Source: Cymbidium sinense | Lineage: Eukaryota; Streptophyta; Magnoliopsida; Asparagales; Orchidaceae | Assembly (NCBI GenBank): GCA_021442155.1 | Contig: CM038216.1 | Span: 151,863,009 to 151,927,008 of the forward strand | Direction: 5' to 3' | Length of the DNA: 64,000 nucleotides | In this document: in pieces, positions 1 through 11,870 of the stretch | Layout: every line of letters starts with the position of its first letter | Position numbering within the stretch: the stretch's first letter is position 1 | Position numbers and translations under genes: made by a program | The notes under the pieces: model-generated | What the model was told of the DNA's origin: nothing | The model's database searches: none | The model's input: the letters and a program-made list of their open reading frames with translations, nothing else

Positions 1-1770
1 AACGCCTCAGATGAAGAAGCTTGACATCATACCTCCCGGGCGAATGGTTCGGTATTTGGATTGTATTACGAGGGACAAAAGGCGTCGCCCGTGAACCCCT
101 TTTCATGATTGGTGTCTCGAGGCCTCTCAAAGGCGATTGTTTCTTTTGAAGTGACCCTAGCGGTAGGGGTCACAACTCAACAGACCTTTTAGAGATTCTT
201 GCACATGGCGTGCGGGGTTCACTTCAAGTCGAGCTAACTTACTTTCGTTCAAGATGGCGGAAATCCGCTACCAAAGCGGATGGTAGCTCGGTGCTTCCGG
301 CATTAATGTGGCGTTAAAGCGGATGTTGGCATGCCGAAATGCGGTGGTGTTGTGTTAATACCGTCGGAATTTAAAGGTAAAATTAGCAATTAAGATAAGC
401 TGCACTATCACTTACTTCCAAAAATATGGATCGATAAGATAAACATACTAAGCATATGCATTAAATAAAATCTCATATAACTTAAGACTTTGAGTAGCTA
501 AGTTGTCAAGTTTAACTTATCGTTTCCATTTCATTTCATTTCATATTTCATTTATCTTTTCATTTTATACTCCATGATTATAACTTAGATTTGGTAGCCA
601 AAGATGGAAGAAACTCTCCCCGGAGTGAAATCTGGGATCAGAAAATTAGACATCTTTCGATAAAAAAAGAAAGAGTTGTTTAAGTGTCGTGATAATTTGA
701 AGCGGATGAATAGTAGATAAGACACTACCAGATTTCGTTCTCATTTGGTGAGAACTTTTTATATCTGGTTCGGGTTTCTATGTAGCATAGTTAATTACCC
801 TCCCAAATCTTGAGAGAGCACTTTCGATTAAAAGTCGATGAATCGTTAAACGAGTATATAATTGCGTGAGTGGAGTTTAGAACTTATGAAATTTATTATT
901 TTAACTTAAAACTTTTGTGGGGAGCGATGGCCTCAAGATCCCATGGTTCAGTCATCCGGGTCAGTAAAACAGTCGGAGGAGGTAGTCGACCCAACGAGAA
1001 GGATCCTTGTCAACACATGGGTTCGTCGTCCAAGGTGTCATGTACTGAGTGGAGTTTGTCTAAGGGGACAAATATAAACCTTTAGGCTTTTTACAACAAA
1101 TACATTCTTCCATTTCAAAGAAAAGCGTTGGGAACATCTGAGTACTGGCGTGGCAATAATTTAGTGGTGCCATATCGCGGCGAACCACGGTCAGAGCTCG
1201 TGTAACCATTTATGTGGTGCCATAGCGGCAAACCAGCGGACAGAGGACCCGCGTCATACGGGCTTTAGAATATTTGAGTGTGAAGTAATTATGTATTTAA
1301 TTTGACATTCTCTTTGTGAGCAAAGTTTTCTTAATTTGTCAGAAGACAAACAATTGCGGTGAATTGATTTTATTTATTTTTTTATTTTTTATTTTTTATT
1401 TAATTTAAATAATTAATTTCATTTTTTTATTTATATTTTGTTATTTTCTTTGAATTTTGATCATTTTATGATTGATTTTAGATTTGAATATATGATCATT
1501 TATCATTGAAATTTTAATTATAATTACCCTTCTCGATCTAGGGTTAATATCAATTGATAGACCTTGTCTACTACGTTTTTCTGAGGATGAATTCATTATC
1601 TCAAAGTATAATCCTTCAAAACCTTGTCTCTAGTTTGAACATAGAGGATGGGTTTGGGACTTTTCTTCAAGAATTTGAATTTTAGAAGCTATGTTAGTTG
1701 GTTCATATCTTGTATTATATATGAGTTAAACTTCTAGATATTATTAATTTGAAATTCTTATAATATCACA

Positions 1771-2560
1771 TTTTAGGTTTTGTTAACGGGACGGTGAAGA
1801 CCAAAGGATGTATCATGTTCTTTTGTATTTGACTTAGTATTACTCAACATGTATGAATATCTGTTTGAAAATTATGGACATTAAGATGTAATGTTGAAGT
1901 TTGATGTCAATTTTGATTTTGATTTTATTTTGTTGAAAGAGAAAGGAAGTATGTAGCATCTCTGTTCTTTTATATGACTTGATTGTATCTTGAGTTTGAT
2001 ATATATATTTTTAGGTTTTGTTAACGGACGGTCAAGACCAACAGGAAGATGTAGTATATGTTCTTTTATATTTGTCTTGCATATGTAAATGTTTGACATT
2101 AACATACATCTGAGTATACTTTCTTTTAAAATGTTGTATGGGCATTGAATGTCTGTTGAAATATAAATCAATTTGAGTTTTTCAATATGACATTTTTTGG
2201 TTTTGTTAACTTGACGGTCAAAAGCCTGGAAGATATATATGTGTTCTTTATTTTTTATCTAACTTGCACATGTCATGTACAAAATCAAAACATAAAGGGT
2301 GAAAATAATTGATTTAGGCCATATGATCATAAATAAGTAATGGGCCTAAAATAGAGACAATTTGATTTAGGCTAATAGCCTCTCTATGTTATCAGCCAAC
2401 ATAAAGGGCTGAAAAAGATTTAGATCATAAAATAAAGTAATGGGCCTAAAATAGGCAAACAATTTGATTTAGGCTAATAGCCCTCTCTTTATGCATAAAT
2501 CAGCAATAAAGAAGTATAATTGGAAAACAATTGCTTTGGAGGCCCATTGATCATACATTT
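1771..2560 (-). repeat. LTR tandem subrepeats, types a and b (copy A)
   Basis: Type a recurs at about 1771, 1911 (degenerate), 2010 and 2190. Each unit has GGTTTTGTTAAC followed by a GACGGTCAAGACC-like core, then an ATGTTCTTTTATATTTGACTT-like run. Type b recurs about every 100-120 bp from 2275 to 2560 with a gatcataaataagtaatgggcctaa-like unit. The same arrays occur at 16680-17460 and 41185-42420. Confidence 0.7.
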
Positions 2561-3189
2561 ATTTCTCTTGAAGGGAGAATAAAAAAAAATATGAGTAGTT
2601 ATTGTATTTCATTTAAAGAGCAAGTGGATTAATTAAAATCCACCTCCTCACATCATGGCAAGTGGAAACAAACTCATTAAATTTATTAAAGGGTATGCAA
2701 GACATTTTCAAAGGGATAAGGATGCACAAGGGCATGCCACATGTCCATGCATGTGTGCGTAATGACAAGTGGCATCACCTTAAATGGTTCCTTGCATGCA
2801 ATTTATGACAAGGCACATGTGATTCCATAAGAGTAGATGGCAAAGGAAGGCCAGAAACTATAAATGGGGAGGTTTCCTTTTACAAAGTAACATTTTCTAT
2901 CTTCTTCTCTTAAGCCACAAGTTTAAGTTCTTTCAAAGGAGGATTAAGGTGTGCCACATACTTGTGAGTTTTTCTAACTCAACAATTTTTTATCTTCTTG
3001 ATATATGTTATATGGTAGATTTAGTTTATCTCATATGTATTTGCTTCAAGTCTTTATATCTCATTTATATGTAAATCCGGTGTGAATGACAAGTAAAGTA
3101 GGAGGTATGAGTATTCATATATAACCTAAGAAGCACTTTAAAGCATGTGAACTAAGCATTTCATCCTTTCTTTTCTATCTTCTTTTTTT

Positions 3190-3960
3190 TAAGAAAATTT
3201 TGACCTCCGGCGTCGCATCACATAGGGACTAGTCTTCCATGAAGAAAGGCGTGTATGGTGATGTCGTGAGAAGCCATATTTACCACATGCGAAAGGCGTG
3301 TATGGGTTTCATATGACATTTCGCGTTGGAACAAGCGTGAGCAAATCTATCATGATTTCCCCGGCATTGGAACAATGTGAGCGAGTCTTATATTTAGCAC
3401 ATAATTTTTATGAAAAAATAAATCATACAATGATATTTTATATTCATACGAACATGTATTGTAAAGAAAGACATTATGGTTATGTATTGGAACACCAGAG
3501 AAATTTATAGCTATTCCATGTTGGAGACATGGTGACATATCATAAATTTCCTCATTTAATATAAATGAAGGCTGCATAAATTTTGATTAGCATCAAAATT
3601 TACATGACCTCGGCTCTTCCCCAAGTGGGGTTGCCATGAAGAGCATATGAAAGACATGTATAGGTGTATGTCGAGACACCGTAAATTTTGATAGCATAGC
3701 ATTCCATGTTGGAGAACATGGTATGCTTATATCATAAATTTAAAGCTCTCGTGCATATAAATAAAAGGAAAGCTATAAACATTTGATTAGACATCAAAAT
3801 TTACATATCTCTTCCCCAGTGGGGGGTTTATGACGCAAATGTGAAAGACATGTATGTGTATGTCATTGAGACGTGAAATTTTGATAGCATTCATTTTCTG
3901 TTGGAGAACATGGTAGTATATATCATAAATTTAAAGCTGCATATAAACATGTTTGCATAT
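3190..3960 (-). repeat. LTR dyad-rich tandem subrepeats, type c (copy A)
   Basis: Three or more units of about 200 bp each carry a CTTCCCCAAGTGGGG palindrome, a GAAAGACATGTAT segment, a GTCGAGAC-type dyad and CCATGTT-GGAG-AACATGG (clearest at 3704-3721), then a cataaatttaaagct stretch. They match the better-preserved units at 18155-19050. Confidence 0.65.
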
Positions 3961-5888
3961 ATACTTAAATAAAAGCATTTAAGCATTCTTTTCATCATTA
4001 TTTTGAATTTTGCATTGAAACATTCAAATACAAAATATATAAGCTTTAAATCATAAAACACATTCCATTCTTCTCATTTGAATATAAAAGAGAACATATC
4101 TTTCTTAAAACATAGCGTAATTAAAGGTCAAAGATAATATGCATATTTCATCTGGATAATCATAAAGAAAATTTTTTCATATCCACATTTTATTCTCAAC
4201 ATTTTTTATATGTATGCAAGATAAAAGATGCAATAGAAAATCATATAAATCATCTTTTAAAAATAAACTTGCTTTCTTTTCATTCTCATAATTCAGAGCA
4301 AAAGAAAAGGCATAGAACAATGTATCTTGCATGATTCAACCTCAAACTCATGGAAGAAAATATATAATTATTTTAATAAGATAGAGACATGACAATTGCT
4401 GAGTAAAGTATGAACAAGACTAGCAAGATGCAACTTTAATGAAACTAAGCATCAAAATGAAAGCTTTAAACTTGGAAAACCACATTTCAGTTGATTTCAA
4501 AGGCTAATTAACTTAGTGATCACAAAAGAGAAAAAATGCACAAAGTCAATCAAGCAAAAGAATTTTTCTCATGATAAGAAAGTTTGCAAACTCTTATAAA
4601 TGAAAAAATGATTGAAATTCTTAGATAGAAATATTTTCATATATCTTCAAAGCAAAATCATTCATTTCCCTCTAAAAAATATTTTCATCATGATAAATGA
4701 AAATGATTGATTTCCCCCAAATAACATTTCAATAAATATTACATCAAATAACAAATTAATTATTTCTTTAAAATATTTCAACATCACATTAAGCAAATGA
4801 TTTTTTCCTTTAGATAAAAATATCAATTTTTAAACAAAAATAACATAGAACAAAAAAAGCATGACAAATACATCATCCCAAGTCATTTTAGTAGGCTAAA
4901 CATCACTAAATCGTGAATAAAAAATAAGAAATGAGATTTGGGCCATATCATCAAATCCTAAAAAACTCTTAGCATAATGCATGATATTGATATTTAGCAA
5001 AACCTAATTCAAAGCTTAAGCAAAAAATAAGGGTTAAGGAAACAACAGAACTTTGGAAAAGGGAAAGGGGAGAAGAGTCGATTTAGAGAAAGGAGGATCT
5101 CAGCTTTGTTAAACCTGAGGAAGGAGAATCGGAAGAAAGAGAGAGGAAACGAGAGTTCTTCGTCAGAGGAAGAGGAATCAATGTCGGAAGGAAGAAATGC
5201 GGGGACGAGAAGATCAAAAGAGGAGAAGGAGAGGAAACAAGGAGAGATGAGAGCTTTCGGAAAACGAAGGAGTCAGAGAGAGAGAAAGCAGCGACGAGAG
5301 CTTGATCAGGAAGCGAGAGGAGCTTGAATCGAGAGGAAGAAAAGATCAGGAAAAACGAAGAGGGATGTGAGGAAGTCGAGGGATCTCGTTTAGATGAGTT
5401 AATTAGGAAGGTAGAAGGTGATTAAAGATTTAAGATTAAAATTAGTGGATTCATTTTAAATATTTTTATTACTTTTTAAAACCCTAGCAATATGGGTGTC
5501 AATTTAAGTTGTTTGATTATGCGAAACGCATGGCGTCATTTATGATGGTCTTGCAATGTCGGCGGCGATGGTGAAATTAGTTTAAATTATGCGGCGTCGC
5601 ATTTTTTGCGCACCGATTTCGAAAGCGTCGTTTGATAGGTCCGGCGTTTGGCGATGGCCTTGATCAATTTGCGAGCGGAGGTCGTTTAGACGTCGTCGAG
5701 CTTCTCGACTTTGATATCATTAAAAATTTGATTTTAATTATTTGATTGATCATTAATTGATTGATATTTTCTATTTAATTAATTTTGATGCTTTGACGTA
5801 TGAAGTCAATTTTCAAATCGAATAATTTTGATTTCGATGATTATGATTTAATCTATTTATTTAATTTATGGCTAGTTGTAGGTCAACA

Positions 5889-7400
5889 AATGCCCCAACA
5901 AACATGTTATGCATGGAGGACGTGTTTGTTGTAATATTAATTACTTGCGGATCTCAGAGATTTTTGGATGATATCTGAAGTTGTAATTTCAACAACTTTG
6001 ATGTACACGATGCGTTTCTTGATGTATAACTCTCGGTTCATTTATCATGTAGATAAAATATCTCAACCCATATTTCATTTTGCTTGACTGAAACTTAAAG
6101 TTTGAAATTTATATTTTCTCCTCTGTCAGCTTTGTGCGGGACTTGATGGAGTGATGAGATGAGAATATGGTCTTTGCTTTTTGTGGGACTTGTTGAAGAT
6201 TTCATCTCAATTTTTTATATTTTCCTCTGTCGCTTTGTGCCTTGGGACTTGATGGAGTTGATGAGATGAGAATGTCTTGGTCACATGCTGTGCTTTGTGG
6301 ACTTGTTGAAGATTTCATCTCGAGATTTATTTGTCCTCCTTTATCACGGCTTCATGCCTTGATGGATTGATGGAGAAAATCACGGATCACGGAGATTTGT
6401 CTGATGTCTTCATACGGCTTTTGCGCTTTTGAGGCTTGTAGAAGGATAATATCTTTGACCAGCTCTTGGCTTGTTGGATCAATGGCAAGAGTCATCGGTC
6501 TGTGCCTTTGCATGTGACATCTTGATGACAAAAGTCTTGATCCTCTGCTTTTGCTTTTGTGGACTTCGAAGAAGAATTTCCTTGGTCTTTACTTTGATAG
6601 ACTTTCTTGAAGGAGTTGAGATTGTTTGTATTTGATTCCAAACTTCGGCTTGTGCCTTCAGTAAGGATATCTTTGTTTGTTGTAGAATTTTGAAATGACG
6701 ATAATAGGGATAATTTCGATCAGGTCACTTAAACTCACCAAGTTGGAGAGATTTGGGATTTGGATGCTCTTGTCTTTGAACGAAGTAGGAGGATCCTACT
6801 ACTTTGTGGCGTGTTGAGTTTGATCTGTCGGCGACTTCGGTATATTTTGGCGTGTTGAATCAGACGCATACACACTTGAGTTGTGGACTTGAGCAATTGA
6901 TGAAGGATTTTATCCTCGGCTAGATGGGATCTCTTACTGACCTTTGTGGCGTGTTGAGTAGGACTGTCGACTTCGGCTATTTTGGCGTGTTAGTCGACAC
7001 TCGACTTTTAGATTTGATGTGGGATGAAAATGTATATCCAACTTGGTTTGTTGAAGTTCTGAGACTTGAATTTTCTTCTTTGGTGATTAAGACTTTTAAA
7101 TTTGAGCTTTGAATACATAATTTTGAGTATGCATGTGGGGATCTCGACCTTGCACGATGTCAGCAAGAGAAAGAAAGGCCCCCTTAGAGCATGTACTATA
7201 AAATTTTAAAAAAAAATACGGGATTTATTATTTTGAAATCATTCTTGTTACAAGAATTTCCAATGAAAATTTTCATAATTTTGAGTATGTATGTGATCTT
7301 GATGTCAATAATTTTCAAATCATTTATAAAATTATGAAAGATTTTCTTTAAATCATTCTTGTGCGTTTCAATGAAAATAAGTGTTTGGCGTAAGATTTTC
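5889..7400 (-). repeat. Element 1 non-coding region next to the 3' LTR, with tandem repeats
   Basis: No conserved coding sequence was found between the LTR edge and the integrase end. Between about 6120 and 6420 a unit of roughly 120 bp recurs, built from CTTTGTGGACTTGTTGAAGA, TTTCATCTC and CTTGATGGAGTTGATGAGATG. A second repeated phrase, TTTGTGGCGTGTTGAGT with GACTTCGG, occurs at about 6800, 6945 and near 6985. The equivalent region of element 2 (45178-46930) carries the same units. Tandem arrays in the untranslated part near the 3' LTR are typical of Tat/Ogre elements. Confidence 0.65.
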
Positions 7401-7418
7401 AAATCGTTTGTCAATCTT

Positions 7419-8420
7419 TCAGTAATATTTCTTTAAATCGGATTGGCGTCTCACTTTGAAGTCCATACTCCTCCTTGATATACCTTTTGATAACAAAGGT
7501 CCTTCCCAATTAGGTTCAAATTTCTTCTGCGATGAGGGATGATTGGTCTTCTCGGCAGGGACCAATTCTCCTTCTGAAAAGCTTCGAGCGTCTTGTATGA
7601 TCGAATGCTCGGACATTACGCGATGACTTCTAGATTTTCTTTGAGCTTGGGCGACCTCGTCAAGCGCATCAAGCTCTTCCATCATGAGCGAGCATTCTCA
7701 TCTTGGGTAAGATTTTGTTGAATGGCTACTGGGCGAAGGTAGTTCAACTGGCAGCTTGACCCCAAACACTAGTGCATAGGGGTAGACTTTGTAGGAGTTT
7801 TATAAGTGGTAGTCGTAAGCCCGCTTCCCACAGTTTGGTATGCCACTCCCTTTTATTTCTTGTGAGAATTTTCTAAGCAATTTGACTAGTGTTTTATTAA
7901 ATGCCTCGGTAAACCATTTGCTCTCGGATTATAAATTGATGAATATCTCGATCAATCTTATCGTCGACAAATTTATAAACTTTAGTGCTTTTGAAGGCGA
8001 CCCATTATCGAAATGATTAGTGGTACACCATAAAACAATATTGTGGGTAAAGAAGTTAGTCACTTGTTGTAACTTCTTTAAATGGTGCGACTTACTTGGA
8101 GAAATAATCGATTGGCTAAGATGAAGCGGTGACCGGTGATGATGGCGGATCAATTGGTCCAATTACATCGTCCCCGACTCTGGCGAATGCTATCGTTGGA
8201 TGCCAGCGGATTTGGAGGCGATGAATTATGTTACCATGGACACGGCATTCATGGCATCTCTTGGCATGATTGATACAATCTTTTACCATAGGCGGATAGT
8301 ATCCAATTCTTTTAATTTTGAAAGCCATTTTAGGACATTGGTGTGCACCACAAAGTCCTTGATGGATTTCAACAATTACTGTTGGCTTCTTCTATTCCCA
8401 AACATCGTAGCCACATTCGA
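7419..8420 (-). pseudogene. Element 1 integrase (degenerate)
   Basis: The minus strand encodes the zinc-finger region of a Ty3/gypsy integrase at about 8120-8328. There, GYYPPMVKDC, CHECRVHGN and DVIGPIDPP resemble the Tat pattern for the end of the zinc finger and the start of the catalytic core. A later segment at about 7990-8005 reads HFDNGSP, matching the DNG block of the core. The C-terminal part at 7419-7685 has KFEPNWEGP, the usual Tat integrase tail motif. Several frame changes separate these pieces. Function: it would insert the cDNA copy into chromosomal DNA; it is inactive here. Confidence 0.8.
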
Positions 8421-8789
8421 AGGATCTACGATGAGTATTGCCAACATAAGCATATAGTGAAGCCTTTTCTCAAGTTGTGCGACTATCGACTTATTGTAGC
8501 AATTTGCCTTCCTTGAAGTAGTCGACGAAGGCGTCTCGGTCTTCCTTCTCTTCTACTATAAGAATTTCATCATGTGGTTTTGCACTTCCGGGTTGAGTCT
8601 TTTCTTCTTGGGTTTGAAGCTTGTCTTGTTGACTTTGAGAAGTAATTTGTAAAGTAAGGAGCAACATGATTTCTGATTTATGTTTGATGACCCTCTTCGG
8701 GGATTTTAAACTTATGGCTCTGGGACTCGAGTGCACACTAATTAGTATGTAGTAATCGTCATCCATGCCATTTCTTTAGCTAATTTAGC

Positions 8790-9290
8790 TAAGCGGTCAC
8801 TTTCTTATTCAGCTCACGGAGACTTCGAGTCATAATGACATTTGGAATTTGCTTCATAAGCTCGAGAACTTCGTTTGTGATAGTAGGCCAATTCAAGCTT
8901 GTTGATTTTGTAAAGGCCCAACACTTGATTAATGGAGTTGAGAATCGCCATAAATTTGCATTACGGACTCCCATGGAAATGGCTTCCTCTAAACACGCCA
9001 CGCTTCATATTACGCCGTTGTTGGTTAGGTTGAGTTAATTTATAAGAATGTCTCGGTATGCCACCGGTGTGATCAAGATGAGGCCGATACGACTTTGTGG
9101 AGATTTGAGGGTTGAGTGTATCAATGAATGATCCATCAAAATACAATTCCACATTTGTTGCTTTTTTTTCATATATGTGCATGATTTGCTCATCGGGAAG
9201 ATCATCGTTAAGCAATGAGTCTGGGTATGGGATGAAGCGGCAAAATCTGCCGAATTTGCCCCTTCACGCTTTACGGGGAACATATGTAAT
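8790..9290 (-). pseudogene. Element 1 second RNase H-like domain (degenerate)
   Basis: The minus strand shows ELYFDGSFID at about 9090-9150, which fits the first catalytic strand of an RNase H fold. Further left comes LNWPTITNEVLELMKQIPN (about 8830-8900). Element 2 has the same segment with a clearer GDSQLIIN motif. The Tat lineage is known to carry an extra RNase H between RT-RH and integrase; this position fits. The domain spans two or more frames and is not functional. Confidence 0.65.
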
Positions 9291-9359
9291 ATCAAATAGA
9301 AGAATGACCCCGTGCCAGCGACACATCAGCGTTGGTCTTGTCATCAAGAACTTCAGGAT

Positions 9360-10560
9360 CGATCCTTGAGATAAGGGTAATTTTATGAGACAACATGTAA
9401 TGGCGTAACTTTTGGGCGCAAAATTAACGTCAAACAATGCTTCTCAATTGGAGAATAACGCTTCGCTCTATTAGTCTTAATATAGTATAGAAACATTCTC
9501 CTTTCCTTCATCATTATGTGAAGCACAGAGATTCTTAGTCTTTGTGTACAATATAGAGAGCTTCACGGGATTTGGGCTGCAAGAATGGGTGGATTCAAGA
9601 TATCTTTTGATCTTGTCGAAGGCCTCTTGACATTCTTCTTGAAAGGAGTATCTTTCTTCATTAATTTTGCAAAGGGTCGACATCACGGCAGTTGATATAA
9701 ATCTTCTAATGAATGCGAGATGTCGTATGGGCGAAGTTGGCGAAGACTCCTTGGAGGAGGCATTTCGACAATCGCTTTGATTTTGTTGGGATCGATTTCA
9801 ATCCCTCCACGCAACATATCAAGGAACTTTCCGAAGAAACTCAAAGGCGCAGAGGATTCATCTTGAGATCATATTTTACGATTCTTTCAAAGACGATCCT
9901 TAAATCATCGAGATGATCTTTGCGATCTATACTCTTGACAACGAGGTCATCAACATAGCACTCTACTTTTGATGAATCAACTTCGTCGATTAGCCACTTT
10001 GATATGTAGCTCCATTCTTCAAGAAGGCATGGCGTGTAGCAATATATGCCAATTGGCGTCTGAATGAGGTATGTCTCATCTTGAGCCATCTTGATTTGAT
10101 TGTAACGACGATCCCATAAATGAGAACATGTCGTGGTTTGAAGTGTTATCCAGATTACGTCTGAGCGGAAGTCATCCTTTGGACATGCTTTATTTAAATC
10201 CACGAAATTCGTCTGAATCTGTCGACCATTCTTCTTTTCACGGGACAATATTAGCTATCCGGTATTTTTCTTCTCGAATAAAACCTTCAATGAGCTTCTT
10301 GGTTTACGCAATTACTTGTTCTTCAACCTCTCATTCGCTGAGGCTTGCTTGTGTGATACATCGCTTAATTTGTGAACCGTATCGGGGATAAGCGGCATTT
10401 CAATATGTCCAGGCAAAGCAATCCACGAATTCCGAGCAAAGGTTTTAATTCTTCCACTTTATCTTGAGAGTAGAGCGATGAGCGTTGAGAGGATCCTCCG
10501 GTTCCCAAATTAACTTCTTTAAGTTCATCCATAGTAGCCTCCCACCATCTTCAAGCTCTT
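9360..10560 (-). pseudogene. Element 1 reverse transcriptase with its own RNase H remnant (degenerate)
   Basis: The minus strand contains FVDLNKACPKDDF (about 10160-10200), a hallmark block of Ty3/gypsy RT, and ECYVDDLVVKS with the catalytic YVDD at about 9945-9960. DLRIVFERIVKYDLKMNP follows. The connection region reads ECQEAFDKIKRYL at about 9600-9640. Frames shift between the blocks. The order relative to integrase and gag is normal for Ty3/gypsy. RT would copy the element RNA into cDNA. Confidence 0.85.
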
Positions 10561-10619
10561 GAGGCGGGTCTACTTCTTATTTTGGTGACTAACGTTAAAA
10601 TGACATTCTCATCTTCATC

Positions 10620-11870
10620 ATCACTCTCAACTTCAATTCACATATAACGGTATATCAGGACCGTTGTCTTGGATAAAACCAAGGCCTTTAGTAGTGTGTT
10701 TATTTCTCTTACCAATGGTTTGAGAACCTTTTGGGTACCACATCATTTCAAAGAGCTTAGTCCTTTGCTTACTCGCTCCAGCCTGGACCCCATGCTTGCG
10801 CATCAGATTTTGCATCTTTGGAGAGTAATATTTTGGCATCCTTGTGGGCATAGCTTCTTCTTCTTCAGATAGTTGCATTACCCAATCAGGATCTTCTTCT
10901 TGACACCCTGGTTTATAAAGCAGGCTTCCTGGCGTGTTTTCCAGGAGAGGAGGTACATAGAAGGTCACCAATTCCTCGACTTTGTGAGTTTCTCGAGGGG
11001 TGATTTCTTTAAAATGTTGGAGAAGGAGTGACTACTGGTAGTCTCGTTGATGGATGATTGTTTTAAAGTAGGTGCATTGCACCTTACCTTCAAAAGCGGT
11101 GAACTCATAATCGAGTCAAAATGTTCTTTTTCAGCCAGAGCTTTACTCGAAGAGTCATGCGGACCTTTGGATTTAGAACACATTCATCTTCTTCTTATAT
11201 CCTTTAGATGAGGGACGGTGTTATTGATTTTGGACTTGTTCTTTATATCCCTAGAATATTTGGAACAATCTCTTTCCTTTATTCATTTTATCTTCTCCCT
11301 TCTTCTTAACTTGTTCTTTTATGGGTTTTGAAGTAGATCATTATTTGCTAGTTGTTTTGTTAGCTTTGATTCCCTGGAAGGAAATAAGCGGCATCTTGAT
11401 AAATCTTCATTTCATGCACCAAAGGTTGCATGTCACCCCATTTGGCATTCTTCTCCATCCTTTGTATATTTCATGATGCAATGTAGATGGGACAATGCCA
11501 TACTTATGAAACCATGGTCGAGAAGAGCTCACGAATGAAGTATGCATCGATCACATGAAATTTAGCTTATGTGTAGGTCTCCAAATTTAAGAGGAAGGAC
11601 GAATGACCCGATAGTTTTCTGTCCCTTCTCATTGAAACCTTGAACCATGACTTTATCTCATCCCAGATGTTGTACATCTAGAGATAGCCATCTAAGAGTT
11701 CTCAAATTCATAAGATTCACGGAGGAATCGGGATCAATTAAGATCCGCGGTATTATAATTTCATCACTTTCAGTAACATAGGAGGCGATTGTGCTCTGCG
11801 ATTCATTAGATCATCTTACGAAAATGTGGACGATTGGAAATGAACATGCAAGGTCTCGTTAGGCGTTCAA
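10620..11870 (-). pseudogene. Element 1 protease region and protease-RT linker (degenerate)
   Basis: The linker at 10633-10971 reads PTRMPKYYSPKMQNLMRKHG and KGLGFIQDNGPDIPLY, a conserved stretch of Tat polyproteins between protease and RT. Further right, in several frames, come KVMVQGFNEKGQK (about 11610-11650), LKFGDLH (about 11575) and MKYTKDGEECQ (about 11440-11475), which belong to the retropepsin-like region. The catalytic aspartate motif could not be placed with confidence. Confidence 0.65.

Larger units (their letters stand above)
1..5888 (-). repeat. 3' LTR of element 1 (copy A, truncated by window edge)
   Basis: It aligns end to end with 14933-21228 and, from about position 640 on, with 40045-45177. 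It carries the same blocks in the same order: a mixed block, four TTTTGTTAAC-type subrepeats (about 1771-2290), subrepeats with GATCATAAATAAGTAATGGG (about 2290-2560), dyad-rich subrepeats (about 3190-3960), an A-rich block, a purine-rich block (about 5040-5350) and a CpG-containing end. The minus-strand start TGTTGACC lies at 5888. No gene is contained; short open frames here are chance frames. Confidence 0.85.

Noticed and set aside
5106..5327. 73-codon K/R/E-rich frame
   Set aside because: Product of the same purine-rich LTR block; not conserved in the other LTR copies.
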